Shown one piece after another: positions 34,595 to 44,111 of a stretch of DNA of 64,000 bases. The notes under the pieces were generated by a model. It had not been told where the DNA came from. It did not search any database and saw nothing but the letters and a program-made list of their open reading frames with translations. Position numbers and translations under genes: made by a program. Positions within the stretch are counted from its first letter, which is position 1. Each line of letters opens with the position of its first letter. This DNA is from UBA5859 sp041940025. Its GTDB lineage: Bacteria > Pseudomonadota > Gammaproteobacteria > UBA5859. The stretch covers positions 310,001 through 374,000 of the forward strand of contig JBGTSY010000002.1 of assembly GCA_041940025.1 (NCBI GenBank). Direction: 5' to 3'.

Positions 34595-36967
34595 ATGCGC
34601 GTAAGTGAAGCCTGGTTAAAGAGTTGGGTGGAGATTGATTTAACCACCGAAGAGTTGGTGCAACGCTTGACTATGGCGGGCTTGGAGGTGGATGAAGTAT
34701 CGCCTGTCGCCAAAGATTTCGATGCAGTTATCGTCGCCCAGGTGTTGTCAGTGGAGCCTCATCCTAATGCAGACAGATTACGTGTATGTCAGGTGAACGA
34801 TGGAAGCGCCGATGCGATTCAAGTTGTGTGCGGCGCGCCCAATGTGCAACCTGGAATTAAAGTGCCCTTTGCCCCAGTGGGTGCTTTGATTGGTGAAGAC
34901 TTTAAAATAAAAAAGAGCAAACTTCGCGGTGTGGAATCTTATGGCATGTTGTGCTCGGCAGAAGAGTTGGGCTTAAGTGAAGACAATTCTGGCTTAATGG
35001 TGTTACCACAGGAATTTGAGGTTGGGCAAAACTTAAGAGATCTTTTAGAACTGGATGATTGCAGTATTGATATTGATCTGACACCGAATCGAGGAGATTG
35101 TTTAGGCATAGCGGGCATCGCTCGCGAAGTCGGAGTGCTAACGGGCAAAGCAGTAAAGGGTCAGCCACCACCGGAGGTACAGGAGACACACAAAGAGACA
35201 ATTAGTGTGCGGGTGGAGAATGTTCAAGCTTGCCCAGTCTACCTTGGCAGAGTGTTGAAGGGAGTGGACTCCAGCGCACAGTCTCCACTTTGGTTGCAGG
35301 AGAGACTCAGACGTTCAGGCATCAGAAGCGTCAGTGCCGTGGTGGATGCGACCAACTATGTGCTTCTGGAGCTGGGACAACCCACTCATGCGTTTGATCT
35401 CAACAAACTTCAGGGAGGGATATGCGTCCGGCAAGCGAAAAATAAAGAGCGCTTAGAACTGTTGAATGGTGATGAAGTGGCTCTAACTGAAGAGTCGTTA
35501 GTGATTGCCGACGAAAGTGGCCCAGTGGCGCTGGCCGGCATAATGGGTGGATTAGCGACTTCAGTGGAGGACAGAACCACTGATTTATTTCTCGAGTGTG
35601 CTCACTTTGATCCGGTGGCCATTGCCGGTCGTGCGCGTCGTTATGGGTTACACACAGATTCGTCTCACCGTTTTGAGCGTGGGGTGGATCCCAAATTGCC
35701 GCAGCAAGCGATGGATCGATTAACCCAGTTAATTGTAGAGATCGCAGGTGGTGAAGTTGGATCTGTCATAGAAGCAATAGATCCGCAGGCCCTCGATCGA
35801 CAAGACTCCATCCAGCTAAGACGGGCGCGAATAGAAAGAGTGCTGGGAATGGGACTCACGGACAATGAAGTAGTGGAAATATTGTCCGGTTTAGGCATGA
35901 CGGTGGATGACAATAAAGCAGGTTGGCAGGTCACGCCGCCAAGCGCGCGGTTTGACATCACACTAGAAGAGGATCTGATTGAGGAGTTAGCACGAGTCAA
36001 AGGGTATGATCAGGTGCCCACGCGGATGCCGACTCTTAGCGCACAAATCAAGCCCCAAGCACGAATACAAGACGAGCTGACACTGCTGAAGACTAAGCTG
36101 ATTCAGAACGGGTACTTAGAAGTTATCACCTACAGTTTTATCTCGCCCACCTTGGCAAACCAATTTTTCCCAGGACTAGAATTATTAAAACTTGAGAATC
36201 CCATATCAGTGGATATGTCGGTGATGCGTCCGTCACTACTCCCCGGCCTTGTGGCCACCTTAACCCACAATCTGGCACGCCAGACCAATCGTATGAAGCT
36301 GTTTGAAACAGGGCTTAAATTTTTACCTCGGGGGCCAGACTTGCAACAGCGGCGCATGCTGGCCGGATTGCTTTACGGGTCGGTTGTGCCGGAACAGTGG
36401 GGGCAGGATACACGCGCCCTAGATTTTTTCGATTTAAAGGGTGATTTAGAGCTATTGCTTGCCGGATATGGGCATGCTCTCAACTGTTTACCCGCTGAGG
36501 TACCTTATCTGCATCCCGGACAAAGCGGCAGACTACTATTAGCAGAACAAGAAGTTGGTTTACTCGGTGCGTTGCATCCGAAAATAGCTGAGGAACTTGG
36601 GCTGACAGAGTCCGTTTGGTTGTTCGAGATAGAACTGGACCACCTTCCTGAATTGCCCCAGACTCGATTTAAAGCGATTTCACGGTTTCCTGAGATTCGA
36701 AGGGATATTGCGGTTATTGTGGATGATGGGGTATCCTCCTTCGACCTTCTGCAAGTAATCGACGCTCAACGGCCCGAGTTATTGGGAGAAGTTCGAATTT
36801 TTGACGTTTATCGCGGCAAAGGTATTGATTTTGGAAAGAAAAGTGTTGCATTGGGCTTGACCTTCAGAGCAACTTCGCGCACCCTTACAGATGACGAGGT
36901 GGAACAAGCGGTGAATCAAATCACAACCCAATTAAACATGCATTTAGGTGCCATTTTAAGGGAGTGA
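34595..36967 (+). CDS. pheT: Phenylalanyl-tRNA synthetase beta subunit
   Basis: 790 residues. The N-terminal tRNA-binding OB fold has VEPHPNADRLRVCQV (about 40-150), followed by the B3/B4 editing domain, B5 domain and C-terminal FDX-ACB tRNA-binding domain (about 695-790; FPEIRRDIAVIVD). It works with PheS. GGATCC precedes the ATG, as for pheS and thrS. Only 4 bases separate it from ihfA. Confidence 0.97.
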   Translation: MRVSEAWLKSWVEIDLTTEELVQRLTMAGLEVDEVSPVAKDFDAVIVAQVLSVEPHPNADRLRVCQVNDGSADAIQVVCGAPNVQPGIKVPFAPVGALIGEDFKIKKSKLRGVESYGMLCSAEELGLSEDNSGLMVLPQEFEVGQNLRDLLELDDCSIDIDLTPNRGDCLGIAGIAREVGVLTGKAVKGQPPPEVQETHKETISVRVENVQACPVYLGRVLKGVDSSAQSPLWLQERLRRSGIRSVSAVVDATNYVLLELGQPTHAFDLNKLQGGICVRQAKNKERLELLNGDEVALTEESLVIADESGPVALAGIMGGLATSVEDRTTDLFLECAHFDPVAIAGRARRYGLHTDSSHRFERGVDPKLPQQAMDRLTQLIVEIAGGEVGSVIEAIDPQALDRQDSIQLRRARIERVLGMGLTDNEVVEILSGLGMTVDDNKAGWQVTPPSARFDITLEEDLIEELARVKGYDQVPTRMPTLSAQIKPQARIQDELTLLKTKLIQNGYLEVITYSFISPTLANQFFPGLELLKLENPISVDMSVMRPSLLPGLVATLTHNLARQTNRMKLFETGLKFLPRGPDLQQRRMLAGLLYGSVVPEQWGQDTRALDFFDLKGDLELLLAGYGHALNCLPAEVPYLHPGQSGRLLLAEQEVGLLGALHPKIAEELGLTESVWLFEIELDHLPELPQTRFKAISRFPEIRRDIAVIVDDGVSSFDLLQVIDAQRPELLGEVRIFDVYRGKGIDFGKKSVALGLTFRATSRTLTDDEVEQAVNQITTQLNMHLGAILRE

Positions 36968-36971
36968 CGTT

Positions 36972-37277
36972 ATGGCTCTGACCAAAGCAGATCTCGCGGA
37001 ACGTCTTTTTGAGGAGTTAGGACTCAATAAGCGGGAAGCAAAAGAGCTTGTAGAGCAATTTTTTGAAGAGATTCGTCAAGCATTGGAAAGTGGCGAGTCG
37101 GTAAAATTATCTGGATTTGGAAATTTTCAACTCAGAAGCAAAAATGAAAGGCCAGGCCGCAATCCAAAAACCGGCGAGGAAATCCCTATCTCTGCACGGC
37201 GAGTCGTGACTTTTCGTCCTGGTCAAAAATTGAAAGCGAGAGTAGAAGCATATGCTGGAAGCAACGAACAACGATGA
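36972..37277 (+). CDS. ihfA: Integration host factor alpha subunit
   Basis: 101 residues, the HU/IHF fold with the DNA-bending arm RPGRNPKTGEEIPISARRVV. MALTKADLAERLF is the usual IhfA start. IHF bends DNA in transcription, replication and recombination; its beta partner is not in the window. It overlaps the MerR-type gene by 26 bases, the standard arrangement behind pheT. Confidence 0.96.
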   Translation: MALTKADLAERLFEELGLNKREAKELVEQFFEEIRQALESGESVKLSGFGNFQLRSKNERPGRNPKTGEEIPISARRVVTFRPGQKLKARVEAYAGSNEQR

Positions 37278-37611
37278 ACTACCGCCAATCCCAGGCAAAC
37301 GCTACTTCACCATTGGAGAAGTAAGCGATCTTTGCCAGGTTAAGCCACATGTTTTACGTTATTGGGAACAAGAGTTTCCGCAGTTAAAACCAGTCAAGCG
37401 TCGTGGCAATAGAAGATATTATCAGCGACACGATGTGATTACGATTCGCCAAATCCGTTCCTTATTGTATGAACAAGGTTTTACCATTGGTGGGGCCAGA
37501 CAAAGATTGTCTGGAGATGATGCGAAAGAAGACCTAAAAGTTTCCAATCAGGTTATCAAGCAAATGATAAGTGAATTGGAAGATTTAAGAGATATTTTGA
37601 AGCGCAGATAA
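37252..37611 (+). CDS. MerR-family transcriptional regulator next to ihfA
   Basis: 119 residues. The N-terminal winged helix has YFTIGEVSDLCQVKPHVLRYWEQEF and the wing NRRYYQRHDV; the dimerisation helix follows from about 75. No metal-binding cysteines as in CueR or MerR are present. This gene is regularly found after pheT-ihfA in gammaproteobacteria and its target is unknown. It overlaps ihfA by 26 bases. Confidence 0.92.
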   Translation: MLEATNNDELPPIPGKRYFTIGEVSDLCQVKPHVLRYWEQEFPQLKPVKRRGNRRYYQRHDVITIRQIRSLLYEQGFTIGGARQRLSGDDAKEDLKVSNQVIKQMISELEDLRDILKRR

Positions 37612-37664
37612 ATTTTTCTAGTAGTTTTAAGATTTTTCACTCGGCAGTATAATTGAACTCTTTT

Positions 37665-37741
37665 CGGGGCGTAGCGCAGTCTGGTAGCGCACCAGCATGG
37701 GGCGCTGGTGGTCGGAGGTTCAAATCCTCTCGTCCCGACCA
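37665..37741 (+). tRNA. tRNA-Pro (GGG), CCA encoded
   Basis: Acceptor CGGGGCG pairs with CGTCCCG (one G-T), then A and CCA ending at 37741. Anticodon GGG at 37699-37701 inside the loop ATGGGGC, T-arm GGTTCAAATCC. A tRNA-Pro directly after the ihfA-merR pair is standard in this group. Confidence 0.96.
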
Positions 37742-38000
37742 ATCCGATCTAACTATTCTTAAGTCATGCTTCTTGATACGAAGTATTGTAGTTTCCAGAT
37801 GATGTGGTCTAAGGATTTGCACAGTGCTTTCCGGCGTCACGATAATGCGCTCGGAATCATTTAATTAAAACAGATTAGGCGTCCAAAAATAAAATAAATT
37901 TAGACTAGAAACAACCATCTATCCACTTGATACGAGCAGCATATAGGGATGCTGAACGAGTCAAGTTTTAAAAAGCATCTACTTCTTTTTACAATCTAGT

Positions 38001-38006
38001 TATAAT
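38001..38006 (+). promoter_or_regulatory. -10 box of the probable oad promoter
   Basis: Consensus TATAAT, 45 bases before the leader ATG; the -35 partner is weak (3 of 6 bases match), so activation may be needed. Confidence 0.4.
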
Positions 38007-38050
38007 CAAACCTGTCTGTTTTCGAAAAGCAATATTTTAAGGAAATACAG

Positions 38051-38092
38051 ATGAAGCACAGATCTGTTTGCTGGATCATCCCTAAACACTAG
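38051..38092 (+). CDS. Possible 13-residue leader peptide
   Basis: ATG-AAG-CAC...TAG encodes MKHRSVCWIIPKH. AAGGAA lies 6 bases upstream, a better ribosome site than that of oadG itself, and the -10 box is 45 bases before. No terminator stem was found after it, so if it regulates, the mechanism is not visible. It may be a chance frame. Confidence 0.3.
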   Translation: MKHRSVCWIIPKH

Positions 38093-38114
38093 CTAACGTA
38101 GGAACTAATAATCA

Positions 38115-38354
38115 ATGATGTCGTCACCCGAATTGTTTATCGAAACAGGTGTGATAATGCTATTGGGAATGGGCATCGTGTTTCTATTTTTGGGTATATT
38201 GATTCTGGCGATTATATTGATGTCTAAAATGGTCAACCGGGTCGAACTTGAATCGGGTAGAGGTGCCAGTCATGTCACTGTCTCTGATTCCATTTCACCT
38301 GAGGTGGTGTCTGCCATTGCCGTTGCGATTAAACAATTTAAATCTAAGTCTTAG
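38115..38354 (+). CDS. oadG: Oxaloacetate decarboxylase gamma subunit
   Basis: 79 residues. One membrane segment (about 10-37, MLLGMGIVFLFLGILI) with a short polar C-terminus, typical of OadG. It joins OadA and OadB in the membrane complex and carries a metal in some species. The next gene is oadA, 45-80 bases away depending on start. Confidence 0.88.
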   Translation: MMSSPELFIETGVIMLLGMGIVFLFLGILILAIILMSKMVNRVELESGRGASHVTVSDSISPEVVSAIAVAIKQFKSKS

Positions 38355-38434
38355 ATATCTAAATTCACGCGACTGTTGAAGCACTGCTGTAATAGGTCTT
38401 GCCTCTAACCGCCATTAAGAAAGATTTATTTGCT

Positions 38435-40213
38435 ATGCCACAGCCTCTCAAGATTACCGACGTTGTACTAAGAGATGGGAATCAATCCTTGATCGCCACA
38501 CGCATGCGCCTTGAGGATATGTTGCCAATCGCAGCAAAGCTGGATCAAGTTGGATTTTGGTCTTTAGAAGTTTGGGGTGGGGCGACCTTTGATTCCTGTA
38601 TTAGATACCTGGGCGAAGATCCTTGGGAGCGAATGCGTGCCTTTAAAAAGGCGATGCCCAATACGCCACAACAGATGTTACTACGTGGCCAAAATTTATT
38701 GGGCTACCGACATTACGCAGATGACGTTGTTACTAAATTTGTAGAGCGTGCTGCGGAGGCGGGAGTCGATGTGTTCCGTATCTTTGATGCCATGAATGAT
38801 GTGCGTAATTTAAAGACTGCTATTCAAGCTACTTTAGATGTGGGCAAACATGCTCAAGGCACAATCTCTTATACGGTTAGTCCAGTACATAGTGTGGATC
38901 TGTTTGTCGAAATGGGCAAACGCTTGCAAGAAATGGGATGTCACTCCATAGCGATTAAGGATATGGCCGGGTTGTTAAAACCTTATGTGGCAGAAGAGTT
39001 GGTCACCAAGCTGAAACAGTGTTGCGATATTCCCATCGCCATGCAGTGTCATGCCACTACCGGTTTGAGTACCGCTGCCATCTTAAAGGCCGCAGAGGCG
39101 GGCATAGACATGGTGGACACGTCAATTTCATCCATGAGCATGACTTACGGCCACTCTTCTACCGAAGCCGTCGTGGCTATTTTTGACGACACGGAGAGAA
39201 GTACGGGTTTGGATCTGAAATTATTGGAAGAGATATCCGCTTACTTTCGCGAGGTACGAAAAAAATATAGTCGCTTTGAAGGTTCTTTAAAAGGCACCGA
39301 TGCACGTATTTTGGTCGCGCAAGTACCGGGCGGCATGTTGACCAATATGGAAAATCAACTTCGGGAACAAGGGGCGATTGATAAGTTTGATGAAGTGTTA
39401 GAGGAAATTCCTCGGGTGCGACAAGATCTTGGATATATCCCCCTAGTGACACCCACCTCGCAAATTGTTGGTACTCAAGCGGTCTTAAATGTGGTGACAG
39501 GACAGAGATATAAAAGTATCTCTAAGGAGACCTTGGGCGTGCTCAAAGGTGAGTATGGTGCCACGCCGGCGCCTGTCGATGAGAATTTACGCAAACAGGC
39601 ACTACAGGGTGAACCAACTGTAGAGTGTCGGCCTGCAGATTTGCTAGAGGATGAACTGCCACAACTGATGCAGGAGTTTGACACTTTAGTACAAGAACAA
39701 AATATAAGAGTTGGTGAGCATAAAATTGATGATGTGCTGACCTATGCGCTTTTTGCTCAAGTGGGCACGAAATTTCTCGAAAACCGAGATAATCCAGACT
39801 TTTTTGAAGCGGTGCCAACGGCCAGTGATACAGGCCAGACTTCTTCAGGTCAAATCACCCATCCAGCGTCAGAGGACACAGCAGAGCGGTACACGGTCAC
39901 CGTGAATGGACAACCCTATGATGTCGTGGTGGCTCCGGAAGGAGTGGTCACAGAGGTTCTGCCAAAGAGTCGTACACCCGCTTCTTTCACCGCAGGCTCG
40001 ACAAAACTGATTCGTTCTCCTATGGCTGGCAGCATTACCAAGGTTGTAGTCAAGCCGGGACAGTCGGTGGCTGAAGGGGATCTGGTAATTATATTGGAAG
40101 CTATGAAAATGGAAACTGAAGTACGTAGTTCTTTCTCTGGTACAGTAAAAGAGATATTGGTGGCCGCAGGAGACGCCGTGGCAGTGGATTCAGAGCTGAT
40201 AGCCGTGGGATAG
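38435..40213 (+). CDS. oadA: Oxaloacetate decarboxylase alpha subunit
   Basis: 592 residues from the ATG at 38435, where family members start (PLKITDVVLRDGNQSL); a frame from TTG 38399 has a poor ribosome site. Carboxyltransferase TIM barrel (about 1-280; LRDGNQS, IKDMAGLLKP), then the conserved linker domain, and a C-terminal biotinyl domain with EAMKM (about 555-590). It moves CO2 from oxaloacetate to biotin. With OadB and OadG it drives sodium export. Confidence 0.95.
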   Translation: MPQPLKITDVVLRDGNQSLIATRMRLEDMLPIAAKLDQVGFWSLEVWGGATFDSCIRYLGEDPWERMRAFKKAMPNTPQQMLLRGQNLLGYRHYADDVVTKFVERAAEAGVDVFRIFDAMNDVRNLKTAIQATLDVGKHAQGTISYTVSPVHSVDLFVEMGKRLQEMGCHSIAIKDMAGLLKPYVAEELVTKLKQCCDIPIAMQCHATTGLSTAAILKAAEAGIDMVDTSISSMSMTYGHSSTEAVVAIFDDTERSTGLDLKLLEEISAYFREVRKKYSRFEGSLKGTDARILVAQVPGGMLTNMENQLREQGAIDKFDEVLEEIPRVRQDLGYIPLVTPTSQIVGTQAVLNVVTGQRYKSISKETLGVLKGEYGATPAPVDENLRKQALQGEPTVECRPADLLEDELPQLMQEFDTLVQEQNIRVGEHKIDDVLTYALFAQVGTKFLENRDNPDFFEAVPTASDTGQTSSGQITHPASEDTAERYTVTVNGQPYDVVVAPEGVVTEVLPKSRTPASFTAGSTKLIRSPMAGSITKVVVKPGQSVAEGDLVIILEAMKMETEVRSSFSGTVKEILVAAGDAVAVDSELIAVG

Positions 40214-40222
40214 AGCTTCAAT

Positions 40223-41353
40223 ATGGATAAGTTAGAACAAATTTGGACGTCCACTGGTGTGGCCAATCTCAGCCCGGGACAAGGATTAATGATGGCTGTG
40301 GGCCTGATATTAATTTATCTGGCCATCAATAAGGAATTCGAACCACTGTTGCTATTGCCGATTGGGTTTGGTGCGGTGTTGAGCAATATACCGGTGGCGG
40401 GTATTGCAGGTGAAGATGGATTATTGGGCATGGTTTATCATGCGGGAATTGAAACAGGTGTCTTTCCTTTGTTGATTTTCATGGGTGTGGGCGCGTTAAC
40501 GGATTTTGGTCCTTTGATCGCACAGCCCACTATGTTGGTGTTAGGGGCCGCTGCGCAGTTTGGTATTTTTCTTACTCTGATTGGCGCGGTCGCGCTCAAT
40601 CTGGTACCAGGGATTGAATATAGCTTACAGGATGCAGGCGCTATTGCCATAATTGGTGGTGCAGATGGACCCACTGCTATCTTCCTGGCCACAAAATTAG
40701 CACCAGATCTATTGGGCGCCATTGCAGTGGCGGCTTATTCTTATATGGCGTTGGTGCCTATTATACAACCACCGATTATGAAAGCCTTAACTAACGAAGA
40801 GGAAAGAAAGATTGTCATGACACAGTTGAGGCCGGTGTCAAAATTGGAAAAAGTGTTGTTTCCGCTGATTGTATTAGGACTCTGTGTTTTATTCCTACCT
40901 TCTGCGGCACCGCTGATTGGCATGTTTACCTTTGGTAACCTAATGCGTGAAAGTAGGGTGGTGGAAAGATTAAACCATGCGACTCAAAACGAGATCATCA
41001 ATATAGTGACCATTTTTCTTGGCTTAGGTGTTGGCTCCAAATTGAGTGCGGATAAATTTTTGACAGCAGAAACCTTGGGGATCTTGTTGCTTGGTGCAGT
41101 GGCATTTGCAATTGGCACGGCGTCTGGTGTTCTGATGGCTAAAGTCTTGTCGAAGTTGACTGGTGGCAAAGTCAATCCATTGGTGGGCGCAGCGGGGGTG
41201 TCTGCTGTACCCATGGCAGCGAGAGTGGTGAACAAGGTAGGACTCGAGTCTAATCCTCATAATTTTCTGCTGATGCATGCCATGGGACCTAACGTGGCCG
41301 GTGTGTTGGGTTCTGCTGTTGCCGCCGGAGTCATACTGGCTATGTTAGGCTGA
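40223..41353 (+). CDS. oadB: Oxaloacetate decarboxylase beta subunit, sodium pump
   Basis: 376 residues with about nine membrane segments. GADGPTAIF and NPLVGAAGVSAVPMAARV are the conserved sodium and carboxybiotin regions. It couples decarboxylation of carboxybiotin to Na+ export. It follows oadA by 9 bases. A sodium pump of this kind fits a marine or saline habitat or anaerobic metabolism of citrate-type acids. Confidence 0.95.
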   Translation: MDKLEQIWTSTGVANLSPGQGLMMAVGLILIYLAINKEFEPLLLLPIGFGAVLSNIPVAGIAGEDGLLGMVYHAGIETGVFPLLIFMGVGALTDFGPLIAQPTMLVLGAAAQFGIFLTLIGAVALNLVPGIEYSLQDAGAIAIIGGADGPTAIFLATKLAPDLLGAIAVAAYSYMALVPIIQPPIMKALTNEEERKIVMTQLRPVSKLEKVLFPLIVLGLCVLFLPSAAPLIGMFTFGNLMRESRVVERLNHATQNEIINIVTIFLGLGVGSKLSADKFLTAETLGILLLGAVAFAIGTASGVLMAKVLSKLTGGKVNPLVGAAGVSAVPMAARVVNKVGLESNPHNFLLMHAMGPNVAGVLGSAVAAGVILAMLG

Positions 41354-41520
41354 TTCGCCGCCACTATTAGCCAAGTAACTAATCATTCGTTAATTGTCAT
41401 TTCAAACTGCTTGAGGTATATCTCTAATCAGTGGGGCGATGTTGCTTGCGCTAGGGCGCTCATGCTCGATCCCACGAGTTATCAATCTATAAAAATAGTA
41501 ACTTTAACTGGAGCAAAAAA

Positions 41521-41919
41521 ATGCCTAAATTTCTAACAGATGAGTGGTTTGATGCTGTTGATAAAATACGAGAAGATGCCGGAGATCTGGAAGTACCTGA
41601 AGAGTTGGCAGATCTTCAAATGAACTTAGTGGTGACAGGCGCACCTGCCGGAGATCAGGAATTGTCGATCGTGGGTGGTGCGTTTGAACGGCAAAAAGCA
41701 CCAGATGCACCTGCAACCATTACCGTGCCATACGAAATCTGTCAAAAACTATTTATAGAACAAGATCGATCGGTGGCTATGCAGGCGTTCATGAGTGGCG
41801 AAATTAAAATCGATGGTGATATGTCTAAGTTAATGTCACTGCAATCGATGCAGAATCAGGAGCCCAGCGAAGCCCAGCAGCAGCTTCAGGAAAAAATTAG
41901 GGAGATTACAGAAATATAA
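41521..41919 (+). CDS. SCP2 sterol-carrier-domain protein
   Basis: 132 residues covering one SCP-2 domain (about 20-115; MNLVVTGAP, ITVPYEICQKLF, FMSGEIKIDGDMSKLM). It binds lipid-like ligands in the cytosol; substrate unknown. The ATG is preceded by GGAGC. Alone, convergent with the EAL gene, with a stem-loop between them. Confidence 0.85.
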   Translation: MPKFLTDEWFDAVDKIREDAGDLEVPEELADLQMNLVVTGAPAGDQELSIVGGAFERQKAPDAPATITVPYEICQKLFIEQDRSVAMQAFMSGEIKIDGDMSKLMSLQSMQNQEPSEAQQQLQEKIREITEI

Positions 41920-41940
41920 CTCAGCTCATGAATCAACAGG

Positions 41941-41957
41941 GCGGGTGTGACACCCGC
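41941..41957. terminator. Stem-loop between convergent genes
   Basis: GCGGGTGT-G-ACACCCGC, a near-perfect inverted repeat between the SCP2 gene and the EAL gene. It lacks a strong T-run, so it may terminate both transcripts weakly. Confidence 0.5.
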
Positions 41958-41990
41958 TCTGATTGATAAGCTGGGCACCCGGCCGTCTAT

Positions 41991-44111
41991 TCAGCGGTAC
42001 AATAAGTTTTCAAACACATCAGAGGGTAGGGGTTTAGAAAAATAGTACCCTTGCGCTAAATCGCAATGGTGAAGGATTAAAAATTCCTTTTGTGCGGCAT
42101 TTTCCACGCCTTCAGCGATCACACTTAAGTTTAAACTATGTCCCATGTGGATAATCGCTTGGGTAATGGCTGCATCATCTTTGTCATGAATCACATCTTT
42201 GACAAAAGAACGATCTATTTTTATGGCGTTCAAGGGAAATTGCCGCAAGTAGCTCAAAGAGCAATACCCTGTTCCAAAATCATCAACAGATAGGCGCACA
42301 CCTAAATTTTTTAAGATATTTAAAGTTTCGAGCGTGTATCCCACATAGTCCATCAGTGTGCGTTCGGTGAGTTCGAGTTCAAGATAATTTGGCGGCACAT
42401 TATATTTTTCTAATGAATCCAGAATAGTGTGCAGTAGATCTTGGTTTGAAAATTGACGGTTAGATAGATTGACCGAGATATAGCGAGGTGCAATGCCTTT
42501 TTGTAGCCACTCTCCCATCTGTTTACAGGCACTCTGAATCACCCATCGTCCGATGTCTGAAATCAGTTCACTCTCTTCTGCAATCGCAATATATTTGGAG
42601 GCGGGTAAAATACGAATATCCGAATGTTGACATCTGAGCAGTGCCTCAACGCCGCTAATAGTGCCTGTCAGCAGATCATACTGAGGTTGATAAAAGAGTT
42701 CTAACTCTCCTTCCTTCAACGCACGCCTGAGACCATTTTCAAGTTTCAGTTGCTCCATCGCTTCTTGTTGTTGAACAGGAGAAAAAAACTGATAGGTATT
42801 GCGTCCTTTCTTTTTCGCGTGGAAAAGTGCGGCACCTGCGTTGCGAATCAACTCTTCCTCAGAGGCGGCATCCTGTGGATAGACAGCGATGCCTACGCTA
42901 GTGGTGATAAATAACTCATGTCTCATCAGGTAGTAAGGTTTGGTAAAAGTAGAGAGGATAAATTCTATGAACTCAACTAGTTGTTCGAGATGGTGAAATC
43001 CACTCAGGACGATAGCAAACTCATCTCCACTAATTCGGGCTAACATGGGAAGAAAAGTGTGGGTTGGCCACTTGAGTTGTCGTTGATGAGTATCTATTTG
43101 CCACTGTAATTTTTGGGCAACTTCTCGTAGGAGGAGATCGCCTGAGCTGTGGCCTAAAGAATCATTAATATTTTTGAATCGATCTAAATCCAACAATAAG
43201 AGCGCAAATGGTTCACCCGAGGCTTCAGAGAGAAGGGTGCGTTTTTCTATGTCTGATTTAAATTGGTTGCGATTGGGCAGGCCTGTTAACTCATCATACA
43301 AGGTAAGAGTACGGATCTGCTCCTCAATACGTTTGCGTTCTGTGATGTCCTGTATGGCGCCCCTCAAAAGGATGGGCGCGTGCGGCTCGGAATAGACTAT
43401 TTCACTGTGTGTGCGTAGGATTCTCGTTTCATCATCATGGGTCTGATAACGAAAATCAATGACGAAACCGACGCCAGTACGAATGGTTTTCATAATGGCG
43501 CGGTTGATTCTTTCCATATCTTCGGCCGGAACGGCTTGTAATACGTTTGCGACCTCGCTTAGAGGCACTTCCAACCCTTCTGGAGTCCGATCAAATATGC
43601 GATAGGTTTCAGAGGAGATGTGTATGGCACTCTGAGTAAAGTCAAATTCCCAATAACCTAGTTTCCCTAGTCTTTGCGCACTATTTAATCTTGCTTCACT
43701 GGAGTGTAACTGTTGCAGGGTATCGGTGCTGCGCAAGGTATAGCGAATTCTGTGATCCAGCATGGTTAGATTAATCGGCTTGGTGATGAAGTCTGTTGCG
43801 CCGGAGGCAAAGGCACGAGTGATCGACTCTATATCCTCAACGCCGGTAATCATAATGATTGGAATTAACTGAAAATTGGGATCGGTGCGAATGTGCTGAC
43901 AGGTTTCCATACCATCTATACCAGGCATGTTTACATCCAATAAAATCAAGTCTGGTCGAATAGATTGGAGCTTTTCTAAAGCGTGATCACCGGAGGATGC
44001 CTCATTCACTATAAATGATTTGGACAATAAAAATTGTGTCAACATGAAACGTACGATGGGATCATCATCGACTATCAATATGGTGATGGGTTTGGCGACA
44101 TCCTCGTTCAT
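41991..44111 (-). CDS. Response regulator with PAS, GGDEF and EAL domains
   Basis: 706 residues. REC domain about 9-125 (phospho-acceptor Asp59 in LILLDVNMPG), PAS about 135-260, GGDEF domain about 265-440 with the signature altered to SGDEF, and EAL domain about 450-700 with EALLR, DDFGTGY and EGVE intact. It can turn over cyclic di-GMP; the intact EAL points to phosphodiesterase activity, and SGDEF may still be active. It overlaps the hybrid kinase upstream by 4 bases, so the kinase is its likely partner. Confidence 0.93.
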   Translation of the reverse strand: MNEDVAKPITILIVDDDPIVRFMLTQFLLSKSFIVNEASSGDHALEKLQSIRPDLILLDVNMPGIDGMETCQHIRTDPNFQLIPIIMITGVEDIESITRAFASGATDFITKPINLTMLDHRIRYTLRSTDTLQQLHSSEARLNSAQRLGKLGYWEFDFTQSAIHISSETYRIFDRTPEGLEVPLSEVANVLQAVPAEDMERINRAIMKTIRTGVGFVIDFRYQTHDDETRILRTHSEIVYSEPHAPILLRGAIQDITERKRIEEQIRTLTLYDELTGLPNRNQFKSDIEKRTLLSEASGEPFALLLLDLDRFKNINDSLGHSSGDLLLREVAQKLQWQIDTHQRQLKWPTHTFLPMLARISGDEFAIVLSGFHHLEQLVEFIEFILSTFTKPYYLMRHELFITTSVGIAVYPQDAASEEELIRNAGAALFHAKKKGRNTYQFFSPVQQQEAMEQLKLENGLRRALKEGELELFYQPQYDLLTGTISGVEALLRCQHSDIRILPASKYIAIAEESELISDIGRWVIQSACKQMGEWLQKGIAPRYISVNLSNRQFSNQDLLHTILDSLEKYNVPPNYLELELTERTLMDYVGYTLETLNILKNLGVRLSVDDFGTGYCSLSYLRQFPLNAIKIDRSFVKDVIHDKDDAAITQAIIHMGHSLNLSVIAEGVENAAQKEFLILHHCDLAQGYYFSKPLPSDVFENLLYR

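Larger units (their letters stand above)
37742..38114. other. Leader region of the oad operon
   Basis: 373 bases, AT-rich. A -10 box TATAAT is at 38001-38006, with a weak -35 (TCTACT) 17 bases before it. A possible leader peptide is at 38051-38092. Nothing else supported. Confidence 0.5.
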
